In this document: positions 8,510-19,290 of the stretch, one piece after another
How the letters are laid out: each line of letters opens with the position of its first letter
Position numbering within the stretch: position 1 is the stretch's first letter
DNA from: a virus
Length of the DNA stretch: 64,000 bases
IMG/VR virus record: IMGVR_UViG_3300046328_000221
Coordinates: 30,046 to 94,045 of that record
Direction: 5' to 3' (one strand)
Program-made: the position numbers and the translations under genes
Notes under the pieces: generated by a model
What the model was told of the DNA's origin: nothing
The model's input: the letters and a program-made list of their open reading frames with translations, nothing else
Database searches by the model: none

Positions 8510-8827
8510 ATGGCAACAACAACGCACCAAGAAAAAACAATCGTATTGTTTGATGGACAAGAAATCAAAATTAGACCACTAAAAATTTCACTTTTACGTG
8601 AATTCCTAAAGACATTTGAGGCTATCGAAGAAATTTCTGAAGATAACGACAAGTCTATGGATGAGCTTATTAAGTGTGTACAGATTGCTTTTAAGCAGTA
8701 CAAACCAGAATTGGCAGAAGATGCCAAGGCACTGGAAGATCTACTAGATCTACCAACTGTCTATGAGATTATTGGAGAAGCATCTGGAAACAGACTAGGT
8801 GATTCATCTCTATTGAATAATCTATAA
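8510..8827 (+). CDS. Tail assembly chaperone, short form
   Basis: 105 residues, homologous to the N-terminal domain of the preceding gene over almost its full length. It has a strong AGGAGG ribosome site and its own promoter, so it is likely made in excess of the long form, as gpG is over gpGT. The tape measure gene follows 22 nt downstream. No slippery sequence linking it to a downstream frame was noticed. Confidence 0.75.
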   Translation: MATTTHQEKTIVLFDGQEIKIRPLKISLLREFLKTFEAIEEISEDNDKSMDELIKCVQIAFKQYKPELAEDAKALEDLLDLPTVYEIIGEASGNRLGDSSLLNNL

Positions 8828-8849
8828 AATGTAAAGAGGGTGTATATGA

Positions 8850-11800
8850 ATGGCTGAAGATATTCAGTCCAACATTAGAGTCAATATTGACACTAATCAA
8901 GCTTTGGCAAACATTAAACTTTTGCAAAGAGAGCTTTCAGCCTTTCATACATCTTTTGCTAAGGGGTCAGCCACTGCCGTTGCTGCCTCAAGACAATTTC
9001 AGCAAGAGTTAATTAATGATGTTAACGCCACTGGAAAATTTAGTGCCCAATTCAAAACGGTAAAAACCTCTACAGAATCTTTCACTACAGCCCTTGAAAA
9101 GAACAAGCTCTCAATGGGAGAGTACTTCCGCTATGCTGGTGGAGCATCAAGATCATTTGGAAAGCTCTTCAAAACAGAGTTTGACACTATAAATAAGGTA
9201 GCTCGTGAACGTGTTAAAGACCTTCAAACCCAATATATCAAGATGGGTCGTGACGCAAACGGGGCAATGAAGGCTATTGCTATTCGTCCACTTACTCTAG
9301 ATATGGAGAGTCTAGGAACAAAAACAGCAATTGCAGCACAGAAACAGGCATTGCTGAATCAGCTTCTAAAACAAGGATCTACGAATCTTCTAAACTTCGG
9401 TAAGAATACCCAGTGGGCTGGTCGTCAGCTTATGATTGGTTTTACTATTCCACTAACAATGCTAGGTACTGCTGCTGCCAAAACCTTCATGGACATGGAA
9501 AAGCAAGCAATTGCGTTTAAGCGTGTTTATGGAGATATGCTTACAACATCTTCGGAAACAGAAAAGGCCCTAAAGGATGTTCAAAATCTTGCAGTTGAGT
9601 TTACAAAGTATGGAGTAGCAGTAGCAGATACCATGGAGCTTGCGGCAAAGGCAGCAGCGACAGGCAAGACTGGTGCAGACCTTATTGCTCAAGTAAGCCA
9701 GGCGACTAGGCTATCTGTTCTTGGTGGAGTAGATCAGCAGCAAGCACTTGAGGCAACTATATCTTTGACAGATGCATTTGGAACATCTGCAGATGCCTTA
9801 GCTGGAAAAATTAACTTCCTTAACGCAGTTGAAAACCAGACTGTAACATCTATTGAGGACCTAACAATAGCTATTCCAAAAGCTGGTCCAGTTGTAAAGC
9901 AGCTTGGTGGAAACGTTGAAGACCTAACCTTCTTCCTTACAGCAATGCGTGAGGGTGGGATTAACGCATCAGAAGGTGCTAACGCCCTTAAGTCTGGTCT
10001 TGCATCTATGATTAACCCAACAGCAAAGGCATCTGAATTCCTTGCTGGATTTGGGGTAAATCTAAAAGGTATTGTAGAGGCAAATAAGGGAGACGTCAAG
10101 TCAACAGTCATTGAGTTTGCAAAAGCTTTAGACACACTTGATCCACTAAATCGTGCTCGTGCTATTGAGCAACTATTTGGCAAGTTTCAATTTTCTCGTA
10201 TTTCTACATTGTTTAAGAATGTAATAGATGAGGGAACTCAGGCAGGCAGAGTTCTTGAATTAACAAATACATCAAACATTCAACTTGCAGCATTGTCACA
10301 AAAAGAGTTGCAGAGAATATCAGAGTCTCCAATGTTTAAATTTCAAAAGGCTGTAGAAGACCTAAAGAAGTCATTGGCCCCAGTTGGAGAAGAATTCCTG
10401 AAGGCAGTAACGCCACTGATTAATTTTGGAACAGATGTCTTAAAAAAGTTTAATGATCTTGACTCAGGAGCAAAAGCCTTCATTACGAATCTTATTGGAG
10501 GTCTGGGAGTTGTTGGTCCAGTAGCCCTGATGACGTTTGGTCTATTGGCTAACGGAATTGCAAACCTTATCAAAGGCTTTGTGTTTATTAAAAATGTATT
10601 CAATAGAGCTGGAACTGCATCAACAGAGCTAGGCCAACAAACAGCATACATGTCTGCTGCTCAGATTGAGGCTTCGGCAGTTGCAGCATCTTTAAATCAA
10701 ACACACAGCAAGCTTATACAGACATTTAACTTAGAAGCAGGAGCACTAAACTCACTAACAACAGCGTACAATCGCTCACTATCCTCAATGTCTGCCTTCA
10801 CTGGTGTTCCAAGAGGAACTGGAAAGTCAACAAAGAAGTTTGCTGCTGGAGGGATGGTTCCAGGGTCTGGCAGTGGAGACATTGTTCCATCATTGCTTAC
10901 CCCTGGCGAATTTGTTGTAAACAAAAAGGCTGCAAGTCAAAACATGCTGGCACTAAATGCTCTAAATTCTGGTAAAATTTCTAGGTTCGCAAGGGGTGGC
11001 AGAGTTGGCTCTGGACCATCTGGCCGTGTTGGAAAATCGCTAATAACTCTACCAATTGACTATAAGACAAATGTCTCGAATCAATCTGGTGCATTGAATA
11101 TGTCAGACATCACGCCAGATGCAGCATCACTATCATACATGTATGCAGATGAAATACTTAAGCAGTCTAAGACCTCTGCTGGAGCAGTTTCTAGAGAGAT
11201 AATCCAGTGGGAGCAAATAAATAAAAAAGCTATCGATGAGGCGACAAATGCAGTGAATGCTGGAACCCCTGCTGCAGAGGCCTTTAAAGATCTATCAGAC
11301 AAATTTGTTTCTGATATGGAATCTGCAAATGGTCCAGTAAAGAAGTTTTCAGATACTGCTAGATCAATGCTACCACAAATTGAGGCAGATTTTAGAGAGG
11401 CACAGGCAGCAGCAAACTCAATGGGCCTAAATCTTAGGTCTGGAGCAGATACCGCAAAACTAGCAGAAAAAATGCCGAACAATCTCCTAGCTCAGGGAAT
11501 GAATACCCCAGGAAACTTTGGAAGACTGTCTAGGGTTAGGGGGGCAGCAGCACAGATATTCGGAGGCGGTAGCAAGAACTTTGGAAAAACTGGCACTCCA
11601 GCATTTATGATGACAAAGGGTCTAGATACAAAGTCTATAGCCTATGGAACTATGATGACTCAAGAGCACATAGCTGTAACAAAGCTTCAGGAAGAAAACA
11701 GAAAAGCTCTAGCTGGAATAAGAACCCAAACAACCAAATTTGCCCAAGCAGTTCCAAAAGAAACCGTTTCCGCAATAGAAGAAGTCACTCGTCAGGCATC

Positions 11801-13985
11801 TCCATCTAAAGAAGCATATAATGCTGGAGCAAACATTGGTATTGGTGCAATAAATGGTATCAAGTCAACTCAAGGACAAGCAGTTACAGCTGGAGAATCT
11901 CTTGCAACAGCTACCCAATCTGGAGCTAGACGTGCATCTCAGGGACAGACAAACTATGATCTACTAAACCTTCCAATGCAGGGACCAGCAAAACCAACAT
12001 TTAGACAAAAGGTTGGATCAAAGATTAGTTCTGGCATAAGGTCAGCAGCCAACATGAAAGTCGGAGACTTGTCTGGTGGAAAGCTGGCTGGTCTTGGTGC
12101 AGCAGCATCTATGGCAACATTTGCTCTATCTGGAATGGGCGGCACAGTTGGACAAGTAGCAAACGCCATTCTTCCAGTCGTGAGCATTTTTAGCTTACTT
12201 GGCCCGCTGTTGACTGGTTTTGCAGCATCTCTAGGATTAGCCTCATTACCACTACTACCGATAATTGCTGGTCTTGCTGGCTTAGCAGCAGTTGTTGGGG
12301 TATCAGCATTTGCTATAAACCAAGCGAATGAAGCTAAGAAAAAAGAATTAGAACAAATTAATGCTTCAGCAGACGCATACAAGTATGCAACAAAGGCAGT
12401 ATCAGAATTTGCAACTTTGAGTGGTACGGCCACCAAGCCAACGCTAATGGATCTTTCCAAAGAAAGCTTTAAGTCTGATGTAACTGGAAAAAACCTAAAT
12501 GATATTCAAACACTTTTGGCAAGCGATGAGTTTACTAATCCAGAATCTCAAATATTTAAAATGATTACGGCTCTTAAAAAAACTACTGACGTTCAAGCAA
12601 AGGCTTTTGTTTCAGCATATGCTCAGCAACTAGTTGCTTCTGGAATAGGGGAAGCCGAAGTTGATGCTAGCATTAAGGCAATTCAATCAGCAGCAGGCAA
12701 AAAAGATTTAAATATAGATTTTGCATCAGTTAATATAAATACCAAGACTGGAAGAGAAAATCTTCTTAAATCTATTGAGGAAGCTACATCAAATATTACA
12801 AAAAACAAAAAGCTAAAAAGAAGAGATGGAACAACTGTTCTAGATCCTATAGCGACCGCAAAAAGAACAGCCGATGTAAAGTCAGCAGCATCTGCATTAT
12901 CATTCTCGTTTGCAAATATTAACTCTCAGTTCTCAACTGGTGCAATATCGGGCAATGTCTATAATTCAATGATATCGGGTATCACAAAAAGCCTCAAGGG
13001 AATGACGGACCAAGCCTTGGCTGGACGTATTCTAAAAACAATGTTTTCTGACATAAGCCCTGCAGCAGCTAGCTTTGCAGCTGGCTTTGATTCCATGACA
13101 GATAAAGTAAAAATCTTTACAATAGTCTCTCTTGCAGGTGCAGATGCTTTGGCAAGTCTGCAAGACTCTTTTGCTAGAATGGGTCCAATTGCAGATCCAA
13201 AGCAAAGGGCATCTTTGATAAAGTATACTCTAGACAAATCCTTAAAAGATGCAAAAGCATTTGGAAAAGCCTTTGATAAGATTACTGGCACAGGGAGCAC
13301 TGGCACTGGATCTGGAACTGGTGGGACAGTCGCAAATACCTCAGCCCTAGAAAAACAACTTGACACATTGAAGAAAAAGCTTGAATCTCTAAGGAGTATA
13401 AATGCAGAACTCAAGAGACAGCAAGATTTTGAAATGGCTCAGCAAAAGAGAATTCAGGATATGAAGCAAGACTTTATCTCTGGTAACTACCTAGCTGCAT
13501 CTATGAAGCGTCAAGAAATGGCCTATGCTCAACAGAATTATAACAAAGAGTCTGAAACCATATCTCTAGAAAAGAAGATTTCAGATCTTGAAGCACGAAT
13601 TGCTGCAAAAAAGAATACTGGAAGAGCTTCTGGTGGAATGGTTTATCCAGGAATGGCTATGGGAGGACTAATCTCTGGTCCAGGAACTGGAACCTCAGAC
13701 TCAATTACTGCAAAACTAAACTTTGCTAGTGGTGGTCAGATCAATGTTTCTAATGGAGAATATATCACTCGTGCTGCTTCTGTAAGACAGTATGGAACTG
13801 ACTTTATGAACTCTGTAAACAATGGATCATATAATCCAGGAGCATACTCTGGCGATTCAGTGTATAATGTTAATATGACAATTAATGGCGGTAATGCAAA
13901 TGCTGATCAAATTGCATCAGCAGTAATGAAGAAACTTGATGTTATTGCTACCAAGAATAATAAGACAAACAAGGTTAGAGTTTAA
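8850..13985 (+). CDS. Tape measure protein
   Basis: 1711 residues, setting tail length (about 250 nm if 0.15 nm per residue holds). The N-terminal 150 residues look like coiled coil. A TP901-like core around residues 180-450 contains TNLLNFGKNTQWAGRQLMIG and AKAAATGKTGADLIAQVSQA. Hydrophobic segments occur near residues 550-570 and 1090-1160. Two Gly-rich loops carry the repeated motif of this family (AAGGMVPGSGSGD..PSLLTPGEFVVN near residue 670, and SGGMVYPGMAMGG with SNGEYITRAASVRQYG near the end). It overlaps the next gene by one base. Confidence 0.92.
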   Translation: MAEDIQSNIRVNIDTNQALANIKLLQRELSAFHTSFAKGSATAVAASRQFQQELINDVNATGKFSAQFKTVKTSTESFTTALEKNKLSMGEYFRYAGGASRSFGKLFKTEFDTINKVARERVKDLQTQYIKMGRDANGAMKAIAIRPLTLDMESLGTKTAIAAQKQALLNQLLKQGSTNLLNFGKNTQWAGRQLMIGFTIPLTMLGTAAAKTFMDMEKQAIAFKRVYGDMLTTSSETEKALKDVQNLAVEFTKYGVAVADTMELAAKAAATGKTGADLIAQVSQATRLSVLGGVDQQQALEATISLTDAFGTSADALAGKINFLNAVENQTVTSIEDLTIAIPKAGPVVKQLGGNVEDLTFFLTAMREGGINASEGANALKSGLASMINPTAKASEFLAGFGVNLKGIVEANKGDVKSTVIEFAKALDTLDPLNRARAIEQLFGKFQFSRISTLFKNVIDEGTQAGRVLELTNTSNIQLAALSQKELQRISESPMFKFQKAVEDLKKSLAPVGEEFLKAVTPLINFGTDVLKKFNDLDSGAKAFITNLIGGLGVVGPVALMTFGLLANGIANLIKGFVFIKNVFNRAGTASTELGQQTAYMSAAQIEASAVAASLNQTHSKLIQTFNLEAGALNSLTTAYNRSLSSMSAFTGVPRGTGKSTKKFAAGGMVPGSGSGDIVPSLLTPGEFVVNKKAASQNMLALNALNSGKISRFARGGRVGSGPSGRVGKSLITLPIDYKTNVSNQSGALNMSDITPDAASLSYMYADEILKQSKTSAGAVSREIIQWEQINKKAIDEATNAVNAGTPAAEAFKDLSDKFVSDMESANGPVKKFSDTARSMLPQIEADFREAQAAANSMGLNLRSGADTAKLAEKMPNNLLAQGMNTPGNFGRLSRVRGAAAQIFGGGSKNFGKTGTPAFMMTKGLDTKSIAYGTMMTQEHIAVTKLQEENRKALAGIRTQTTKFAQAVPKETVSAIEEVTRQASPSKEAYNAGANIGIGAINGIKSTQGQAVTAGESLATATQSGARRASQGQTNYDLLNLPMQGPAKPTFRQKVGSKISSGIRSAANMKVGDLSGGKLAGLGAAASMATFALSGMGGTVGQVANAILPVVSIFSLLGPLLTGFAASLGLASLPLLPIIAGLAGLAAVVGVSAFAINQANEAKKKELEQINASADAYKYATKAVSEFATLSGTATKPTLMDLSKESFKSDVTGKNLNDIQTLLASDEFTNPESQIFKMITALKKTTDVQAKAFVSAYAQQLVASGIGEAEVDASIKAIQSAAGKKDLNIDFASVNINTKTGRENLLKSIEEATSNITKNKKLKRRDGTTVLDPIATAKRTADVKSAASALSFSFANINSQFSTGAISGNVYNSMISGITKSLKGMTDQALAGRILKTMFSDISPAAASFAAGFDSMTDKVKIFTIVSLAGADALASLQDSFARMGPIADPKQRASLIKYTLDKSLKDAKAFGKAFDKITGTGSTGTGSGTGGTVANTSALEKQLDTLKKKLESLRSINAELKRQQDFEMAQQKRIQDMKQDFISGNYLAASMKRQEMAYAQQNYNKESETISLEKKISDLEARIAAKKNTGRASGGMVYPGMAMGGLISGPGTGTSDSITAKLNFASGGQINVSNGEYITRAASVRQYGTDFMNSVNNGSYNPGAYSGDSVYNVNMTINGGNANADQIASAVMKKLDVIATKNNKTNKVRV

Positions 13986-14665
13986 TGGCATATCCAATAG
14001 AAGCTGGTATTCAGCTTGCCCTAAATAATACCCCTACAACGGCTACATATGCCTCTGATGGGGCTTTGGGTGCTACTTCTGTAGTTATTGGTGCGTCTAA
14101 CTCAAATATCGTTGTAGGCCAAACTGTGACTGGTACTGGCTTTGCTGCTAATACTCTAGTTACCAGCATTGATGGAACAACTATAAACTTTTCTCCAGCC
14201 ACAACTGCCCAAGTAGCTGGAACAATAACCTTTAGCACCACTTGGTATAAACTTACAGATCACAATAGATCAGAAATTAGTATCCAGCCAGAGCTAATTG
14301 AGAAATCTCAAAGAATGGCTAATGGAACTATGCGTAAATATGTTGTAGCAAAGAAGCACAATATCTCTACATCGTGGGACTTCCTACCAGCAAAAACTAT
14401 CCTAGCAGTTGATGGAAACTATGCAGCAGCATGGCTAGAAGCTTTTTATAATGCTAACTGTGGGATTCCAATTTTTGTAAAAGTTGTAAAGGCTAAAGAT
14501 ACTGCGGTAAGTCTAGGACAGTTGCCATTAGACTCTACATTTGCAACTGCTCAAAACTCAAGCACAATATACGAAGTGTTCATGACTGGATTCTCAAATA
14601 CAGTTAGATATAGAACAACTACATCAGACTATGTTAATATGAGCATAGAGTTTACAGAGGTATAA
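13985..14665 (+). CDS. Distal tail / minor tail protein
   Basis: 226 residues, directly after the tape measure, the usual place of the distal tail protein. Residues about 28-80 look like an inserted small beta domain (GQTVTGTGFAANTLVTSIDG) that recurs in phage structural proteins. The flanking parts (YKLTDHNRSEISIQPE and a YVNMSIEFTEV end) would form the core. Coupled by single-base overlaps on both sides. Confidence 0.65.
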   Translation: MAYPIEAGIQLALNNTPTTATYASDGALGATSVVIGASNSNIVVGQTVTGTGFAANTLVTSIDGTTINFSPATTAQVAGTITFSTTWYKLTDHNRSEISIQPELIEKSQRMANGTMRKYVVAKKHNISTSWDFLPAKTILAVDGNYAAAWLEAFYNANCGIPIFVKVVKAKDTAVSLGQLPLDSTFATAQNSSTIYEVFMTGFSNTVRYRTTTSDYVNMSIEFTEV

Positions 14666-17600
14666 TGTTAAATACAGTAGACTCCTCAGTATTCCTGAAT
14701 TCTAAATACATCAACATGAAGCCAGTAGTCTCTGCTGAGTGGAATAATAACCTATACAATTCTCCATACGTTGTTGTATCTGGAAATGCTGCTTTTAATC
14801 CATCAGATATTTCATATTATGGATCACTATCAACCAAAACACTTTCATCTGTAAGTTCTGGATCAGAGTATGCTAAAGAAAACTTTGTTACTAATAGTTT
14901 TCCTTTAGATGCTGGAGCTAGTACTTCTACTGTAGCTTTTAGATACTCTGGCACTTTAGCAGCAGGAGAAGCATATAAAATAGTAATGTATGTTAAAACT
15001 AACAGCATTTATCCAGTATTGCTAAATACTAATATTGCTGGGTACTCCGCAAAGTCAAAAGAAATTGATTCTTTAAATTGGACAAAAATAGAGACATATG
15101 CTTCCTGGGATTCAAATGTAACGCCAACATCCCTTGACTTTATAATAAACGCATCCAACATTGTGACATATAATACTAGTGCTAATATCTACATAACATT
15201 ACCAGAAGTTTATAAGATAACAAGATTTGATTATGAAAATGGATCATTGTGGTCAGCATATAGTCCATTCAAAATTTTTAGACCAGGAGAATCATATGTA
15301 TCTTCTGGAAATGCAGATATATCATATCCAGTTAATTTTAGAAGAGCTACTAAAGGACTTAAGAGTGGACAGACCTATCAAGATATGCCAATTAGTCCTC
15401 TAGTTAATAATCCAAAATTCTTTTTAGCATCACCTCCAGTGGGAATATATAAAACTGGGGTAGCTAATGATACAATGCCATATCAATATTTTGTATCATC
15501 TGATCAATCAGCTGAGAAGATTATCACTGCAAAATATGAAAAAACTGTATATTGTAATAAACTTGTTTTAAAATTTAACACACTAATGTCTACACCAACA
15601 GTAACAGTAAGCCTTGATGGATCAAGTATTGGGTCCTTTACTCCAGACTCAACAGGTCTTTTGGTTCTATACTATAGTGGTTCTAGTTGGAGCACTACAA
15701 AATGGGCATCTAGTATAACGCCTAGATTTTCGAAAACTGGAACAATGTCTCCAGCATATAAAGAGTTTAACAAGATTTCTATAAATCAGATATCCTCGTC
15801 TGTAAGCTCTTCATTCTCATCATATTCTTCATTAACCTCTGAAATGACAAGATTGCAGCTAATTGAAGTATCCCCTAGACTTGAAATAGATTTGACGGAT
15901 CTTGTTCTAAATGTCTCTATAAATAAGTCATTAGATAGCAAGAATAGCTATGTCCCAATATCTTCTATTAATTCAAATGATGCGTCAATTGAAATTTCAG
16001 CAATACCTCTAACAAGCTCTACTGGACCAATTCCATTATTTTCAAATGAATCTAATCTAACAAACACTGTATTAAAAAATATGTTAACCAAAAACGTTAA
16101 GTTTTATATTAGCTTCTTGTTGTCAGAAGCAAGCTCCCCAGCAATCTCTACACAAGACTACTATATTCCTGCAGGAGTTTTTTATTCAGAGTCCTGGTCA
16201 GAAAGCGATGTGTCGTCAGTCTCAGTTCAGGCATATGACATAACAAGATATTTGCAAACAACTCCAGTACCAGATTATGTAGCAAACAAGAAAAGTGTGT
16301 TTGATATAATCTCAAACATTTTAGACCTGTCTGGATTTACAGACTATGACTATGACTCACTATATAATGTCTGTAATGATCCTGTGCTACCACTAGATCT
16401 TGCATACTACTATTGCAACTCTAAAGATTCAACAATAGTAGAGGCTCTATCTGAAATATTCTTAGCCTATCAAATCGGGGCATATATTGATGAATATGGG
16501 ATAATGAAGTTCCTAAGTCTAAGTAATATTATGTCCAATACAGGAACAACCATAAGCATCAGTGATTCAAACATCATTGATGGTGGATATTCTATTCAAA
16601 CAAATGCAAAACCTGGGAAAATATCTTTAAGATATCAACCACCAAAAATTAAGCAGTCACTCTCACTACAAAATACTGCAAGTCCAGATATGAAAAACTC
16701 TCCATCTTTCATATATGCAACATCAAATGATGTTGTTTGGTCACAGCAAAACCTAGACTCTGTTGGATTTAACTATCTAAGTAAGTCTATGTCAGCAAAT
16801 AGCAATAGTTTTACTTTAGATAAACGTGACCTACTAGATATTTTTCACACATATTCATTAAATAGTAATGGGTATGCTGCAATTGAAAATGAAATAGTTT
16901 CTTTTGTTTATAAAGAATATAACATAAAGACCCATGATTATGTTGAAGGTGTATCTGGACATCAGGAAACTGTTTCTGTCAAGAGCGATATAGAGTTAGC
17001 TTATGAGATAAATAGGTTTATAAGAAAATATCCAATAACCATAAGAAAGATTGATAGTGTTATTACTGATGTTATTGGGACTGGAGATTTAGTGTCATAT
17101 GTGTCAGATAATGATTTTGTTATTGGAGACAGCGTTAGTATTGTTGGGGTTACTCCAGCAGTATATAATATCATTGGGACAATTGTAGATCGTGATCCAA
17201 CATATTTTTCTATTAAAAATACTGCAGTTGGAACCTTTAACTCAGCAGCATCACTAAATGCAATGGCTATTGCCAAAACTGATTATGACGTAACCATAGA
17301 GCCTACAGGAAACATTAACAATGTTCAAAGAGGCGTTTTCAATACAAAGGTGTCAGAACACAATATTCTTGAAACAACCATAGAAAGTAAGGGTCTTACT
17401 CAGGCAAGAGTATCTTCTTCTAACGTAATATCTACTGGAAATATCGATGCAACTGTTTTATCTGAAAGTTCTTACCCAGATATAGATAAAAATAGCTATT
17501 CTAAAATTGCTGTTAGATCTTCAACATTAATAGATAAGGTATTAATATACTCAGATACAGATAGAGATTCTGGAAATCAATTAGATACTATTACTGAAAA

Positions 17601-19290
17601 ATATCTAGGCTACCAGACATACATGACAAAATTTAATTTTAACTATGATGTAAAGCTTGGTTCAGCTGGGTTATTCTTTAATCTTGATTCAGACCTAACA
17701 ATGACTAATTCGTATTTTGTAGAAATTACACAATACTACAAATCTACAAAAACTACACTTGACGGCTATGGAAATCCAACAAAAGTATATGGATATTTGT
17801 GTACCGTTTATTACATTAATTCTTCAAATGAAAAAATTATTGTTGGCTATTCAGATATAAGTTCAATTGTGGCATCTATTGTATTTAATTTTCCAAAAGT
17901 TATGACAAAAACAACAGACTCCTATACTGGTATAGTTTCATATAAAAACGATTTAACTGTAGAGACTCCATTCATTCTAAAAGTAGCCCACAGCATAGAA
18001 GAAAACGTTCTTGGGAATGTAGCCACTGATGGAGATAGGGTTCTAAGAGTATTTTTAAATAATATAGAGATATCTGGCTGGCAGGTTCCAATAAACGGAA
18101 GCTCTGTAGCCATTACTGGAGCTACCGTTGACTACGAGTTTCACAAAACAACTTATTCATTTTCTGGAACCAAGCCATCAGATTTTATAGCTGGAAATTC
18201 CGTAACAATATCTGGAATAAATCCAACAGAGTTAAATGGAACTTTTGTAATTTATGCAACAACAAGCAGTTCCTTTACAATAAATCAAATAGTTTCTTCA
18301 AGTGCATACATTTCTGACGGTACCGCAGTAATTGTAGATACAATTAATGAAACAAGCTACAAGACAATAGATGTAAACTCAACATCTAAAATTAGAAAGA
18401 AGCTAGTCTTACCACACCAAATTTCAGAAAATACTATTTTTGGAATTTTTGCCAGTGCCAATCCATTAATGGATAATGGAGTCACAGCCGATAACTTAAA
18501 TATTTGCACATTTTCAGAGATATATGCAACCCAGTCTGATCTAAAAGAGCATTCCGTAAACTATTTCTTTCAGGATAGGAGATTCTTAAACGCATCTCTT
18601 CAGGGACAAAATTTAATGGAAAAAACATACTGTATGCAAACTAAGCCAGAAGTTATTGGAATAAACTACTATGATGTTCAATATACAACACCAGCAGCAG
18701 TCTCTGTCGATGTTCTTCCAATTGAATATTCTTGGTACTATTTCCCAGGAAATATGCCAGAAGATCAAAAATGGTATCAAAGACAGTTTGTTAGCGAAAC
18801 ATCTGTATCCTACTCAACACCAATTAATACTGGATTTAGAGCAAAAATGATAATTGTCAATAATGCACCACACATGGTTTTCTTGAATAAAGAATCTGAT
18901 GAACTTAATCAATTTACGGTTAGACTAAATCTATGGACACATGAAATCATAGCTCAATCTGATCAAGAAATTATCGAAAAGAGTGTCAGTGATTCTAATA
19001 GTTCTGAGGTTGCACAAATAGATTCAGAATGGATTCAGTCAAAACAGGCTGCAAACAGAATGCTCTCTACAATAAATTCTGGACTAGACGGATTTTCTAA
19101 AAATACAACAATTCAAATATTTGGAAATCCATTAATTCAGGTGGGAGATGTTGTTAGTCTAACATATACTCTAAACGGAATCAATCAGCAAAAATATACA
19201 GTACACTCTGTAAATCATTCATTTGATAATGGATTAAGCACAACCTTAGTACTAAATACCATTAAGAAGGGAATTAGCTATAGTGTCTAA
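14665..19290 (+). CDS. Large tail-tip protein
   Basis: 1541 residues, rich in Ser, Thr, Asn and Tyr, probably the tail hub/tip protein that contacts the cell. Two similar beta modules are visible near residues 800-850 (GTGDLVSYVSDNDFVIGDSV) and 1165-1230 (AGNSVTISGINPTELNGTFV), both built on GdsVsI.G. The last 150 residues (SKQAANRMLSTINSGLDGFS, then NPLIQVGDVVSLTY) resemble the end of phage hub proteins. Receptor binding is inferred from position only. Confidence 0.65.
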   Translation: MLNTVDSSVFLNSKYINMKPVVSAEWNNNLYNSPYVVVSGNAAFNPSDISYYGSLSTKTLSSVSSGSEYAKENFVTNSFPLDAGASTSTVAFRYSGTLAAGEAYKIVMYVKTNSIYPVLLNTNIAGYSAKSKEIDSLNWTKIETYASWDSNVTPTSLDFIINASNIVTYNTSANIYITLPEVYKITRFDYENGSLWSAYSPFKIFRPGESYVSSGNADISYPVNFRRATKGLKSGQTYQDMPISPLVNNPKFFLASPPVGIYKTGVANDTMPYQYFVSSDQSAEKIITAKYEKTVYCNKLVLKFNTLMSTPTVTVSLDGSSIGSFTPDSTGLLVLYYSGSSWSTTKWASSITPRFSKTGTMSPAYKEFNKISINQISSSVSSSFSSYSSLTSEMTRLQLIEVSPRLEIDLTDLVLNVSINKSLDSKNSYVPISSINSNDASIEISAIPLTSSTGPIPLFSNESNLTNTVLKNMLTKNVKFYISFLLSEASSPAISTQDYYIPAGVFYSESWSESDVSSVSVQAYDITRYLQTTPVPDYVANKKSVFDIISNILDLSGFTDYDYDSLYNVCNDPVLPLDLAYYYCNSKDSTIVEALSEIFLAYQIGAYIDEYGIMKFLSLSNIMSNTGTTISISDSNIIDGGYSIQTNAKPGKISLRYQPPKIKQSLSLQNTASPDMKNSPSFIYATSNDVVWSQQNLDSVGFNYLSKSMSANSNSFTLDKRDLLDIFHTYSLNSNGYAAIENEIVSFVYKEYNIKTHDYVEGVSGHQETVSVKSDIELAYEINRFIRKYPITIRKIDSVITDVIGTGDLVSYVSDNDFVIGDSVSIVGVTPAVYNIIGTIVDRDPTYFSIKNTAVGTFNSAASLNAMAIAKTDYDVTIEPTGNINNVQRGVFNTKVSEHNILETTIESKGLTQARVSSSNVISTGNIDATVLSESSYPDIDKNSYSKIAVRSSTLIDKVLIYSDTDRDSGNQLDTITEKYLGYQTYMTKFNFNYDVKLGSAGLFFNLDSDLTMTNSYFVEITQYYKSTKTTLDGYGNPTKVYGYLCTVYYINSSNEKIIVGYSDISSIVASIVFNFPKVMTKTTDSYTGIVSYKNDLTVETPFILKVAHSIEENVLGNVATDGDRVLRVFLNNIEISGWQVPINGSSVAITGATVDYEFHKTTYSFSGTKPSDFIAGNSVTISGINPTELNGTFVIYATTSSSFTINQIVSSSAYISDGTAVIVDTINETSYKTIDVNSTSKIRKKLVLPHQISENTIFGIFASANPLMDNGVTADNLNICTFSEIYATQSDLKEHSVNYFFQDRRFLNASLQGQNLMEKTYCMQTKPEVIGINYYDVQYTTPAAVSVDVLPIEYSWYYFPGNMPEDQKWYQRQFVSETSVSYSTPINTGFRAKMIIVNNAPHMVFLNKESDELNQFTVRLNLWTHEIIAQSDQEIIEKSVSDSNSSEVAQIDSEWIQSKQAANRMLSTINSGLDGFSKNTTIQIFGNPLIQVGDVVSLTYTLNGINQQKYTVHSVNHSFDNGLSTTLVLNTIKKGISYSV

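Noticed and set aside
9734-13414. Long ORFs on the - strand within the tape measure gene
   Set aside because: Typical antisense shadows: Ser/Pro/Ala-rich, no ribosome sites, no promoters.
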